A stretch of DNA of 64,000 nt from UBA9926 sp913064795 (GTDB lineage Bacteria > Pseudomonadota > Gammaproteobacteria > Pseudomonadales > Azotimanducaceae), in NCBI GenBank assembly GCA_045560765.1, contig JBJKZD010000010.1, positions 620,001 through 684,000 of the forward strand, in the 5' to 3' direction. Below the pieces are notes generated by a model. That model did not search any database. It saw nothing but the letters and a program-made list of their open reading frames with translations, and was not told the origin of the DNA. Below are positions 1 through 8,438 of this stretch, piece after piece; within the stretch, counting starts at the first letter, position 1, and each line of letters opens with the position of its first letter. Position numbers and translations under genes: made by a program.

Positions 1-39
1 GAATAAGAGCCCCAGGAGCCCCAGGAGAAGGTTGTGCAT
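1..39 (-). CDS. BatD-like protein, N-terminus only (partial)
   Basis: Only 13 codons are inside the window: MHNLLLGLLGLLF, a hydrophobic start typical of a signal peptide. The ATG overlaps the TAA stop of the upstream batB/batC gene by one base (TAATG), so translational coupling is likely. In Bat operons the gene after batB/batC is normally batD, a large secreted or membrane-anchored oxygen-tolerance protein. The identity is inferred from position alone; the sequence shown proves only a coupled start and a hydrophobic N-terminus. Confidence 0.55.
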   Translation of the reverse strand, partial: MHNLLLGLLGLLF

Positions 40-1835
40 TACCAGTTCCTCTCGAAGTCTTGCCGAGTAATTTCGCCTTCGCGGACTCGGTCTTCAAATT
101 GTTGCTCAAATTTGCGTCTGAGCAATCCCCCAGGGTCGTCAGGAACCCGCCTCAGCCATTGCTCAAGGGCTTGCGCTTCCTCAGGGTCAAGTTCTGCCTC
201 AGCGGCTTCGGTCTGGCGTTCTTGTTCAGACGGCGCTTGTGTTTCCTGACGCTCCTCTGAGGGCTCGGGCGCGGCCTCTTCATCTTGCTTTTGCTCGTCG
301 TCCTGAGGGCTTTCCTGAGAATTATCTTGGGTTGAATCGGACTTCGCATCATCGCCTGACTCTGATCCCTCTTGAGCTTCGTTGCCATCGTCGCTTTGTT
401 GTTTGTTCTGGTCTTGATTGTCGTCTGAATCGTCCGAGTCACTCGAGTCTGACTGCGATTGCTCTTGCATCAGTTCCTCGATTAAGGCTTTGTTAAAGAG
501 CGCGTCCTCGTGTTGCGGTTCTTTTGAGAGCACACTTTGATAAGCATCGAGTGCACCCTGGAGGTCGCCGATTTTTGCTCGGGTGTTACCCAGGTTGTAT
601 TGATCAGTTAGAGTGCGGCCTGCAGTAAAGGCGGCTGTCGCTTCCTCGAAGCTTTCATTTTTATAGAGCGCGGCGCCTCGCCAGGCCTGGTCTTCGAAGA
701 GCTGCGCAGCAGTCTCGGGTGAATCTTTCTGAAAAGCGCTATATCCCTGTTGATCCCGGGTTTGCCAAAGATCAGCCCACCAATCAGCCTCGGCGCGCTC
801 TGGTGGCAAAATGATTACCAAAGCGAAGAGCCATAACCACCCGCGTCTGAATCCGATGATGGCGAGCGGCGCCAGGAGGCAAATAAGATAAGGACCCAGC
901 TCTTGCCAGAGATCGAAATCCCGCTCGATCGTCCTAAAGGTCTCGCCTATTTCTGCCGTGGGTGACAGCAGCGCTTGGGTATCATTGGCGAGCAAATTTA
1001 GGGGGGATAAGTTGGCGCCAGCGGCGCCTGCAAAGCTCGAAAGTGCATCGAAGTTCACCGAGGGAATAATCAGGTTTCCTTGCTCGTCTTTGAGAAATGA
1101 GTCGCCCATCGACTGGGGGAGTTTGATCGGAGCGCCGCTTTCCGTGCCCGCAGCTAAAATGGTGATGGGATAGGCGCTGCCCAGCGTTCGAGCGGCACTG
1201 AGCGCGGCTGCCCCATCTCGGATTTCGTCAGTGATAATTAAAACTCGACCACTGGCGGCACCACCGTCTGTGAATAATGCGCGTGCCAGGTCAAGTGCCG
1301 GAGCTAATCGACTACCGGGAGCAGGCATGATTTCTGGCCCCAGGGCGGGTAGCAGGGCAAGTAAAGTGGCGGTGTCATCGGTGAGCGGTGCCACTGTGTG
1401 AGCATCCCCAGCAAATGATACGAGCGCGGTCATACCTTCGTCTCGAGCGCTTAGCAGGTCAGAAATTTTCCGTTTAGCAGTCACCAATCGACTAGGGGAG
1501 ATGTCTGCTGCGTACATTGACCAAGTCAAGTCAAGGATGATCACCAGCGCGTCCTCTCGCTCTAAAATAGGTTGCGGAACCTTCTCTTGGGTTGGTCCGG
1601 CTAAAGCCAAGGTCGCGATGATCCATCCAGTCAACAAAAAGGGCAGCGGGTTAATCGTGGGGGACAAGGGTGGTTTTACGAGCAAGAACCGAATCAAAGC
1701 GGGATCAATGGCCCGCTGCCAAGCGGATGCGCCCCCCCAGTGCCTAAAAGCCAGGTAAGATAAACATCCAGCCGGGATCAGCGCCAATAACCACATTGGA
1801 CGAATGAAATGAAAGTCGGCGAACCATTCCATCAA
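39..1835 (-). CDS. BatB/BatC-type fusion: membrane VWA protein with TPRs and acidic tail
   Basis: 598 aa. Two N-terminal membrane segments (about 14-30 and 63-80) precede a von Willebrand A domain with a MIDAS-like DLTWS at 102-106. Two further hydrophobic segments lie near 315-345. TPR-like helices follow at about 370-475 (QYNLGNTRAKIGDLQGALDA region), then a Ser/Asp/Gln/Glu-rich low-complexity stretch (about 475-560). BatB (VWA) and BatC (TPR) are separate genes in Bacteroides and Leptospira but commonly fused in gammaproteobacteria, as here. It probably acts with BatA and MoxR as an inner-membrane complex; the substrate is unknown. The start overlaps the batA stop (ATGA). Confidence 0.85.
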   Translation of the reverse strand: MMEWFADFHFIRPMWLLALIPAGCLSYLAFRHWGGASAWQRAIDPALIRFLLVKPPLSPTINPLPFLLTGWIIATLALAGPTQEKVPQPILEREDALVIILDLTWSMYAADISPSRLVTAKRKISDLLSARDEGMTALVSFAGDAHTVAPLTDDTATLLALLPALGPEIMPAPGSRLAPALDLARALFTDGGAASGRVLIITDEIRDGAAALSAARTLGSAYPITILAAGTESGAPIKLPQSMGDSFLKDEQGNLIIPSVNFDALSSFAGAAGANLSPLNLLANDTQALLSPTAEIGETFRTIERDFDLWQELGPYLICLLAPLAIIGFRRGWLWLFALVIILPPERAEADWWADLWQTRDQQGYSAFQKDSPETAAQLFEDQAWRGAALYKNESFEEATAAFTAGRTLTDQYNLGNTRAKIGDLQGALDAYQSVLSKEPQHEDALFNKALIEELMQEQSQSDSSDSDDSDDNQDQNKQQSDDGNEAQEGSESGDDAKSDSTQDNSQESPQDDEQKQDEEAAPEPSEERQETQAPSEQERQTEAAEAELDPEEAQALEQWLRRVPDDPGGLLRRKFEQQFEDRVREGEITRQDFERNW

Positions 1836-2857
1836 CGTGCTCCGGCAGTACGGTCAGAATGCTTGAACGACCTGAGGCTGAATGCCGGAGCGATCCACAA
1901 TGCCGTCCAGAGAAAACTCGCCAGCAGCGCACCGCCCAGAGGCCAGAAAAAAAGCGATTTTTCAGGTCGATAGGTTTCTTGATCAACTTCGATGGGTTCG
2001 AGTTCGTCGAGCGCCGCATAAATCTGCGCCAACTCGTCGGTAGAACGAGCACGCTGATAGAGACCGCCGGTGAGACTTGCAATGTCGGTGAGGGTCTGGG
2101 TGTCGAGTTCCGCGGAAGGGTTAATGGTGCGGTTAAACAGCAGTCCCGACACGGACATTTGGTCCGCTCCAAACCCGATGGTGTAGATGGTAATGCCCTC
2201 TTGGGCAGCAAGTTTGGCAGCCTGAAGGGGGGCCACTTCCCCGATGTTATTGACCCCGTCGGTGAGTAGAATTAAGACGCGGTTCTCGGCGGGGCGTTTT
2301 GACAGACGCTTGACGGCGAGGCCAATGGCGTCTCCAATCGCGGTCTTGCCGCCTGCGATCCCCAAGGGGGTTTCCAGCAGCAGGGTATTGATTGTATTGC
2401 GGTCAAAAGTAAGCGGCGCTTGTAGGTAAGCCTGGCTTCCGAAGAGAATGAGTCCAAGCCGGTCCCCTCTGCGGCGCGCCACAAATTCGCCAACAACTTG
2501 TTTAACCGCGGTCAGTCTTGGCACCATGTCATTGTTCAGCATCATGTCCTCAGTACCCATAGACCCAGAAATATCAACCGCCAATAATAAGTCTCGACCG
2601 CTGCTGGGCAAGCTGATGGGCTCACCAACCCATTTGGGTTGGCTGCCGGACAGTACGATCGCAATCCAGACCAGCACTGCACACAAGCGTTGGAGCCATT
2701 TCTTGGAGGCGATCACCGCGTCGGCTGAGAGCGCGCTGAGGGCTTGAAAGTTGGGTGTTCTCAGAGCCGCTTCTTGGCGAACCGCTCTGGGGATGATCAA
2801 GGCTAATAGCGGCAGGGGAAGGGCATAGAAGAACCAAGGCCATGCGAATTCGATCAT
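1832..2857 (-). CDS. BatA-like VWA domain membrane protein
   Basis: 341 aa. Hydrophobic segments lie at about 8-23, 57-70 and near 305-325 and flank a VWA domain. The MIDAS motif is complete: DISGS at 95-99, a Thr near 173 (GGKTAIGD) and the Asp of LLTDGVNN at about 201. This is the canonical metal-dependent VWA partner of MoxR AAA+ ATPases. It overlaps the DUF4381 gene upstream and batB/batC downstream by four bases each, so all are probably translated together. The role in envelope stress tolerance or protein assembly is inferred from the family. Confidence 0.9.
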   Translation of the reverse strand: MIEFAWPWFFYALPLPLLALIIPRAVRQEAALRTPNFQALSALSADAVIASKKWLQRLCAVLVWIAIVLSGSQPKWVGEPISLPSSGRDLLLAVDISGSMGTEDMMLNNDMVPRLTAVKQVVGEFVARRRGDRLGLILFGSQAYLQAPLTFDRNTINTLLLETPLGIAGGKTAIGDAIGLAVKRLSKRPAENRVLILLTDGVNNIGEVAPLQAAKLAAQEGITIYTIGFGADQMSVSGLLFNRTINPSAELDTQTLTDIASLTGGLYQRARSTDELAQIYAALDELEPIEVDQETYRPEKSLFFWPLGGALLASFLWTALWIAPAFSLRSFKHSDRTAGAR

Positions 2858-3378
2858 GGTGCTTCCTCGACGTCGGGGTGGCCAGCTTGACGGTCATGAT
2901 GGCTGATCCAGCGCCTGCAGAGTTGAATGAGTGGAAGCAGTTGATCAGCCTCGATAGATAAAGCTGGTTGGTAGGGCCCGTCAATGAGGAGTTCTCCCGG
3001 GCCTAGGCTGAAGTGTTGGGTATTGCCTGTTGCGTCTAAAAACTGGGTCCAGGCAACCCCCGAAAGCGATGCAACGGTGGTTCGTGAATAACCGGCGATG
3101 GCTGTGCGCTTTAGCAGTTGCTGAACCTTGAGAAGGACGCCAGCGCTGTTGGCGCCTTGGGTGCGGCTTTGCTCGATCAGATCCAGCTCTTGTAACGCCA
3201 TTCGTCGATAGGCATTTCTCCGCCATCGTCGTCTCAACCAGAGGGCGAGCGCAATCAGCGCACTGGAGAGTAGGATCGCGACCAACCACCAGCCCGGGGC
3301 CGGAGGCCAAAATTCAATTGGTCCAGGAAGGTGAATGTCCCTGAGTTCGGCCAAAGGATCGGGTTGGGATGGCTGCAT
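2854..3378 (-). CDS. DUF4381 domain membrane protein of the Bat operon
   Basis: 174 aa with one clear transmembrane segment (about 30-48) followed by a very basic stretch (RRRWRRN) and a soluble C-terminal domain. Length, topology and position between a DUF58 gene and batA match the DUF4381 family found in MoxR/Bat operons. No catalytic motif is visible and no biochemical function is established. It overlaps batA by four bases and abuts the DUF58 stop. It is probably a small scaffold in the inner-membrane Bat complex; that role is inference. Confidence 0.8.
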   Translation of the reverse strand: MQPSQPDPLAELRDIHLPGPIEFWPPAPGWWLVAILLSSALIALALWLRRRWRRNAYRRMALQELDLIEQSRTQGANSAGVLLKVQQLLKRTAIAGYSRTTVASLSGVAWTQFLDATGNTQHFSLGPGELLIDGPYQPALSIEADQLLPLIQLCRRWISHHDRQAGHPDVEEAP

Positions 3379-4337
3379 CAGCGACGCCCCGATTTGCCAA
3401 TGAGCTGGTTCAAGTAGGCTTCCGGGTGTTCACAGGCTGCCTGGGCCACAAATCCACCTTTGCAGCGTAGGAACGCGCGCTGAATAGAACTTTGGTGGTC
3501 AATAAATTGCTGGGTGTGCTTTGAGCGGGCTGTCTTTGAGGCGGTATCAATTTCTTGAGTAGATTGGCCATTGGTGATCGTGTAGCGCCCTGGCGGGGGT
3601 AAGTCGCTTTCAATTGGATCAAATATCTGGATGCCCTGGATTTCATTGTTCCGGCCCAGTTGGCCAAGCCGGTCTTCGGTTTCGGCATCAAACCCTGAAA
3701 AATCACTGATGATAAACACAAGGCTACCGTGACGAGCCGTCCGCTGGGTGGCGGCGATCATATCGGCCAGGGATGTTTCTTCGGCCTTTTTTGACGGCTG
3801 TTGGAGATCATGATTGAAATGAATACAGTCATGAATGAAACGAAGCAAGGACTTCCGGTTTCGTCGGGGGCGCACCTCACGGTGCGCACAGTGGCTAAAG
3901 ACAATGCCGCCAACCCGGTCGCCTTGATCCAGCGCAGCCCACCCTAAAAGGGCTGCCAAGCGCACGGCGGCGACGGATTTGAAGCGAATTTGGGTTCCAA
4001 AATAGAGCGATGGCCCTTGATCGACCAGGATCATTACAGGTCTCTCCCGTTCTTCCTGAAAGATCTTAGTGTGGGTTTTTGAGGTCCTGGCGGTCACTTT
4101 CCAGTCGATGCTGCGGACATCGTCCCCGGGTTGATAAAGACGAACTTCCGAGAAATCGATGCCCCGGCCTTGCTGTGTTGATCGCAGCTGTCCAGACATT
4201 GGATTTGTCGCAATGCGATTGACCGGGAGCGTGCACTGAGTGGCGCGATGCCTCAGAGCGATCAAATCAGCAAGTGCGGCCAGGGCGCCGCTACCTTCTG
4301 GATGACCATCGATGAAGGGGCTCTTAAGTGCCGTCAT
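3378..4337 (-). CDS. DUF58 domain protein
   Basis: 319 aa, soluble. It carries the DUF58 signature around residues 65-120: RLYQPGDDVRSIDWKVTAR followed by ERPVMILVDQGPSLYFGT. DUF58 proteins resemble VWA domains and are encoded beside MoxR ATPases nearly everywhere. The MIDAS-like first motif here reads DQGPS, so the second position of a strict DxSxS is Gly rather than Ser. The gene lies 5 bases after moxR and its stop overlaps the DUF4381 start. A function as adaptor for the MoxR ATPase is inferred. Confidence 0.88.
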   Translation of the reverse strand: MTALKSPFIDGHPEGSGALAALADLIALRHRATQCTLPVNRIATNPMSGQLRSTQQGRGIDFSEVRLYQPGDDVRSIDWKVTARTSKTHTKIFQEERERPVMILVDQGPSLYFGTQIRFKSVAAVRLAALLGWAALDQGDRVGGIVFSHCAHREVRPRRNRKSLLRFIHDCIHFNHDLQQPSKKAEETSLADMIAATQRTARHGSLVFIISDFSGFDAETEDRLGQLGRNNEIQGIQIFDPIESDLPPPGRYTITNGQSTQEIDTASKTARSKHTQQFIDHQSSIQRAFLRCKGGFVAQAACEHPEAYLNQLIGKSGRR

Positions 4338-4342
4338 GACGA

Positions 4343-5311
4343 TTAAGCCGTTGCAACCCGAGAGAGTAATCGCTCGATCACCTGATCGGGAGTAATCCCC
4401 GCGGCCTCTGCCTCAAAACTGAGGACCAAACGATGGCGTAGGGCATCGAAGGCGACGGCCTGAACATCGTCAGGTGAAACGAAATCCTTGCCGTGGAGAT
4501 AAGCGTGGCTCCGGGCGCAGAGATCAAGCGCAATGGTACCCCTGGGGGAGGCCCCATAATCTAGCCATGAAGCCAGCTCCGAATCTAACTCGTCGGGGTT
4601 TCGCGTGGCCATCACAATCTGCACGATGTAATTTTCGATAACTTCTTCCATATGCAGACCGAGTACTTCCTGTCGAGCGCCAAAGATTGCGTCTTGGCTG
4701 ATGAGCGTCGGTTGCGGCTGTGATTGAGTGTGCTTGGCACGCTGCTCCGCGCGCACAATCTCGAGAATATTGTGCTCGGCATCGGCATCGGGATAGTCAA
4801 CGATGACGTGCATTAAAAAACGGTCCAACTGTGCTTCTGGAAGTGGGTAAGTGCCTTCTTGTTCAATCGGGTTTTGGGTCGCCATGACCAGAAAAAGCTC
4901 GGGCAGCGGCAGGGTATTATTCCCCGAGCTGATCTGACGCTCGCCCATCGCCTCTAACAAAGCCGATTGCACCTTGGCGGGTGCTCGATTGATTTCATCA
5001 GCGAGTACCAGGTGGTTGAAGATCGGACCTTCCTGAAAAACAAAAGTACCTTCCTGAGCGCGATAAATTTCAGTCCCCGTGACATCGGAGGGCAGTAAAT
5101 CGGGTGTAAATTGAATGCGCTGAAAAGAGCCCTCAATGCTTGTTGCCAAGGTCTTGATGGCCTTGGTCTTGGCGAGGCCTGGGGCACCCTCAACCAAGAG
5201 ATGGCCATCGGCAAGTAGCGCCATTAAAAGACGATCGACCAGTAGCGCTTGCCCGACAATTTGCTGGGTCAGCGTCTGTCGGAGGGCTTGAATGGGGTTT
5301 AAATGGTTCAT
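4343..5311 (-). CDS. MoxR-family AAA+ ATPase
   Basis: 322 aa. The Walker A region GAPGLAKTK is at 42-50 and Walker B LVLADEINRA at about 101-110. Sensor 1 (ATQNPIEQEGTYPLPEAQLDRF) and the C-terminal lid domain follow. MoxR ATPases are chaperone-like and act with VWA-domain partners, here BatA and the BatB/C fusion, which follow in the same operon. It is the first gene of the minus-strand cluster. The 426-bp gap upstream separates it from divergent amtB, so its promoter probably lies there; none was identified with confidence. Confidence 0.93.
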   Translation of the reverse strand: MNHLNPIQALRQTLTQQIVGQALLVDRLLMALLADGHLLVEGAPGLAKTKAIKTLATSIEGSFQRIQFTPDLLPSDVTGTEIYRAQEGTFVFQEGPIFNHLVLADEINRAPAKVQSALLEAMGERQISSGNNTLPLPELFLVMATQNPIEQEGTYPLPEAQLDRFLMHVIVDYPDADAEHNILEIVRAEQRAKHTQSQPQPTLISQDAIFGARQEVLGLHMEEVIENYIVQIVMATRNPDELDSELASWLDYGASPRGTIALDLCARSHAYLHGKDFVSPDDVQAVAFDALRHRLVLSFEAEAAGITPDQVIERLLSRVATA

Positions 5312-5737
5312 AAATACAGGCTCTTTAATGATACGGGCTCTCTAAACGGGGCTGTTTTTCGTAGCCCTTTGCTAAGGCGCTTCGCCTCAGCTCTAAATTT
5401 GCGCTTTATAGACCTCAGGGGACGGTGAATGTTCCCTTTCGGAGCGGGCAATGCTATCAGGAAATTGGGGCTTGAGTGATTCGTTTTCAAGTCTGAGATT
5501 GGTTTCACGACCTTTGTTCCTTGGCAGAGCCCGGGTCACCGGGTAGACTTCAGGAGCAACGTTGGAGATGTCTTCGGATGGACGTCTCTTCGGCGAGCTC
5601 AATGCCATGGAATGGTGCGATGCGGCGGACCTCTTTTCAACACTCTGCATCCTCCTGTCAGCGGCGCTGATAAAGTCTTTGCCGCGAATCCATCCAATGT
5701 TGCAAAGACCAATTATTCTGAGAACTAGGGAGGGGCG
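5312..5737. other. Divergent intergenic region between moxR and amtB
   Basis: No convincing gene is seen. An imperfect hairpin (9-bp arms 5371-5379 and 5383-5391, one mismatch, 3-base loop) lies about 60 bases upstream of moxR, so it could sit in the moxR leader. Small open frames on the minus strand lack ribosome binding sites and family resemblance. The amtB Shine-Dalgarno (GGGAGGGG) is just before 5738. I found no -24/-12 sigma-54 promoter, although ammonium transporters are often under nitrogen control. Confidence 0.5.
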
Positions 5738-7027
5738 ATGAGCAAACGAATACTAGGATTTACCTTACTGATCGCGTTGTTGCCATCGGGTGCGTTGGCA
5801 AGCGACGGATTGAGTGGCGCAAATACCGCCTGGATTTTGACGGCGACTGCGTTGGTACTGATGATGACATTACCAGGACTGTCGCTGTTTTATGGTGGTC
5901 TGGTTCGAGTCAAAAACATTCTTTCCGTCTTGATGCAGTGTTTTGCGATTACCTGTGTTGTGTCGCTGCTGTGGCTTTTGGTCGGCTATTCTCTGGCGTT
6001 TTCTGAAGGTAACGCTTTCATTGGGGGTTTTTCAAATGTGCTCCTGGGTGCCGTGACAGAAGACTCCATGGTAGGGGATATCCCAGAGTCGGTGTTTGCC
6101 ATGTTTCAAATGACCTTTGCCATCATTACGCCTGCATTGATTGTGGGCGGCTTTGCCGAGCGGATGCGGTTCTCCTCGATGCTGACTTTTTCAGGACTTT
6201 GGTTGTTGGTGGTTTATGCGCCGATTACACATTGGGTTTGGGGTGGTGGATGGCTCGCAGAGATGGGGCTTTTAGATTTTGCTGGTGGTACGGTTGTTCA
6301 TGTCACGGCTGGAGTGGCGGCGGTCACCGCGGCGATGGTGATGGGTCCGCGACACGGTTTTCCGGGCCAGCCTATGCCACCGCATAATATGACCATGACG
6401 ATCACCGGCGCTGGCTTACTCTGGGTCGGTTGGTTTGGGTTTAATGCTGGAAGCGCCTTGGCGGCAAACGGTGATGCGGGCATGGCAATGCTGGTGACCC
6501 ATATTTCTGCAGCGGCGGGAGCCTTGACCTGGATGGTGTGCGAGTGGACGAAGTTCGGTCGTCCTAGCGCGCTTGGCGCGGTGACAGGTATGGTGGCGGG
6601 CCTTGGTACGATTACCCCAGCATCGGGTTACGTGGGTCCTGGAGGCGCCTTAGTGATTGGGATTCTTGCTGGATTTGTGTGCTACAACGCAACGGTGTAT
6701 CTCAAGCAGCGTTTAAAAATTGACGATTCCCTGGATGTGTTTCCAGTGCATGGAGTGGGTGGCGCGCTGGGGACACTGCTCGCAGCGGTTTTTGCCAGCG
6801 CTGGCCTTGGGCTGTTTAGTGGTCAAGGTCTCGGAGATGGTGTGACCATTATGAGTCAGCTTCAGGTTCAGGTGATCGGCGTGTTAGCGAGTGGCGTCTA
6901 TACGGCGGTTGTGACCTTTGGGTTGCTAAAATTGGTCGATATGATGCTGGGCTTGAGAGTCTCTCAAGATGAGGAGACCGAAGGGCTCGACCTTAATCAA
7001 CATAATGAACGAGGTTACGATCTCTAA
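5738..7027 (+). CDS. amt: Ammonium transporter (Amt family)
   Basis: 429 aa. A cleavable signal-like segment (1-21) is followed by about 11 membrane helices, the AmtB topology. The pore twin histidines are visible: His188 in GGTVVHVTAG and His338 in FPVHGVGGALGT. It moves ammonium across the inner membrane and normally docks the PII protein GlnK. No glnK is adjacent on either side, which is unusual for this family. A strong RBS precedes the ATG. A 9-bp hairpin lies 12 bases after the stop, and the gene appears monocistronic. Confidence 0.95.
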   Translation: MSKRILGFTLLIALLPSGALASDGLSGANTAWILTATALVLMMTLPGLSLFYGGLVRVKNILSVLMQCFAITCVVSLLWLLVGYSLAFSEGNAFIGGFSNVLLGAVTEDSMVGDIPESVFAMFQMTFAIITPALIVGGFAERMRFSSMLTFSGLWLLVVYAPITHWVWGGGWLAEMGLLDFAGGTVVHVTAGVAAVTAAMVMGPRHGFPGQPMPPHNMTMTITGAGLLWVGWFGFNAGSALAANGDAGMAMLVTHISAAAGALTWMVCEWTKFGRPSALGAVTGMVAGLGTITPASGYVGPGGALVIGILAGFVCYNATVYLKQRLKIDDSLDVFPVHGVGGALGTLLAAVFASAGLGLFSGQGLGDGVTIMSQLQVQVIGVLASGVYTAVVTFGLLKLVDMMLGLRVSQDEETEGLDLNQHNERGYDL

Positions 7028-7038
7028 GATGGGGCGAT

Positions 7039-7064
7039 GCAGCCACCCAATCGGCGGTGGCTGC
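7039..7064 (+). terminator. Hairpin downstream of amtB, probable terminator
   Basis: A perfect 9-bp stem, GCAGCCACC (7039-7047) with GGTGGCTGC (7056-7064), closes an 8-base loop 12 bases after the amtB stop. No strong T-run follows, so it is either a weak intrinsic terminator or an RNA-stabilising 3' hairpin. Confidence 0.55.
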
Positions 7065-7483
7065 CTAGTGACCTTAACTGTGGCCACTGATAGTCAGAAT
7101 GCGGGGGCCGCGCCCGATCTTAAACGAGTGGGTGTTGCTGCGGCGCATTGATGCGAGACGGATCTAAAACCTCAAGAGATTAGGGGCAGCGCTGGCACTC
7201 GAGTCGGACCGGGCCGCCCATAGAGTCTGTTCGTTTAGCGCCAATTTAAGAGACGGTTTGTCGGCCTGGCGCGATTTAGAACGATTCCTATTGAGAAAGG
7301 GTCCTCCTGTACAAAAAACGCTCTGACCTAAAACCGCTCTGCACTAAAACCATGCTATTCGAATTCGGCCTTACTCAAAAATGCCGCGATCTCGGGATTG
7401 ATGGGTTCGAGGACTGAGAAAGCGCAAGAGGATGGATAATCCATAGCAATGTGTCGTTTACTTGCTCCCGACAACGCCAGTCT
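7065..7483. other. Intergenic region, convergent amtB / ddl, with a short tandem repeat
   Basis: No gene is supported. It contains a two-copy 16-bp tandem repeat (7319-7334 and 7335-7350) in an A-rich setting. Nothing else was recognised. Confidence 0.5.
7319..7350. repeat. 16-bp tandem repeat, two copies
   Basis: CGCTCTGACCTAAAAC is followed directly by CGCTCTGCACTAAAAC, identical at 14 of 16 positions. It lies in noncoding DNA between convergent genes. Function is unknown. Confidence 0.7.
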
Positions 7484-8438
7484 TCAGCGTGCTCGGCGGT
7501 TGTAGGCTTGCATCACGAGCAGCTCTAAGACTTCATCAAAGCGATATCCCAGTCCTTTCGCGCCATCGGGATACAGACTGGTTGGGGTCATGCCCGGCAT
7601 CGTGTTGACCTCAAGTAACACGAAAGATTCATCATCCCGGACAATGAAGTCTGCTCGAGATAAATCTCGGCAGCCCAAGCACTGATGAGCAGTTTTGGCG
7701 GTTCTTTGCAACGCCGCAGCGAGTTCTGAACTGATCTTTGCCGGCATGATGTGTTGAGATCCATCATCGGCATAACGGTGATCATAATCGTACCAACTGT
7801 CTTCCGGGGTGACGATTTCAATGACCGGGAAGGCCTCAATGCCGTCGCTCTGGTCTAATAGGCCAACCGTCATTTCTCGGCCGTTCACCCGGGATTCAAC
7901 CATCAGCTGAGAGTCGAATTGAAAACCCAGTGTTACAGCGCCAGCTAATTTTGCGGGACTACTAATGCGCGTAACCCCCAGTGCGCTTCCTTGTCGTACG
8001 GGTTTAACAACAACCTCCGGACCCAGGCGAGCGCTGATCTCACTCAATTGATCCTCATGATAGGTCTCTCGTCGCAGGACTGCATGGCGGGCCATGGGAA
8101 GGTCTGAATTGGCAAAAAGGCCTTTGGCGGCCAGTTTATCCATGGCCATCGCGCTGCCGTGGACGTCGGAGCCAACGTAGGGAAGCTGGAGCATTTCAAG
8201 GAGGCCTTGGACGGTTCCGTCCTCACCGGGAGGGCCATGCAAAACAGGGAAGACAACGTCCGCCTTCGCTTGAATAAGTTGATCTACGATGCTGTGATTC
8301 AGTTCTAAGTTGACAAGTTTGGGGTAATGACCCGCGAGTGCATCGGCAACCGCTTGAGCACTGGTTCTAGAAACAGTGGCTTCAGAAGAATCTCCCGCCG
8401 CTGAGAATCACCAGTCGTAGATCAGAAGTCGTGGTCAT
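7484..8438 (-). pseudogene. ddl: D-alanine-D-alanine ligase, frameshifted by one base
   Basis: An ATP-grasp ligase that makes D-Ala-D-Ala for peptidoglycan. From about 8391 to the stop the frame reads a typical Ddl: HGPPGEDGTVQGLLEML, the MAMDKLAAK segment, VVKPVRQGSALGV, and the catalytic end LLEVNTMPGMTPTSLYP. The true start is ATG at 8438 (MTTTSDLRLVILSGG), whose TGA-containing overlap couples it to the gene upstream. That frame stops after 18 codons. Removing one C from CCC at 8394-8396 joins SGG to DSSEATVSRTS and gives 317 aa, normal for Ddl. As written, the longest ATG frame starts at 8242 and lacks the N-terminal domain. It is either a recent mutation or a sequence error. Confidence 0.85.

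Noticed and set aside
152..442. Arg/Lys-rich open frame opposite the BatB/C tail
   Set aside because: It is the antisense-frame shadow of the acidic low-complexity region.
5308..5508. Possible small gene overlapping the moxR start
   Set aside because: Lacks a Shine-Dalgarno sequence and overlaps the moxR leader; basic residues reflect the antisense composition.
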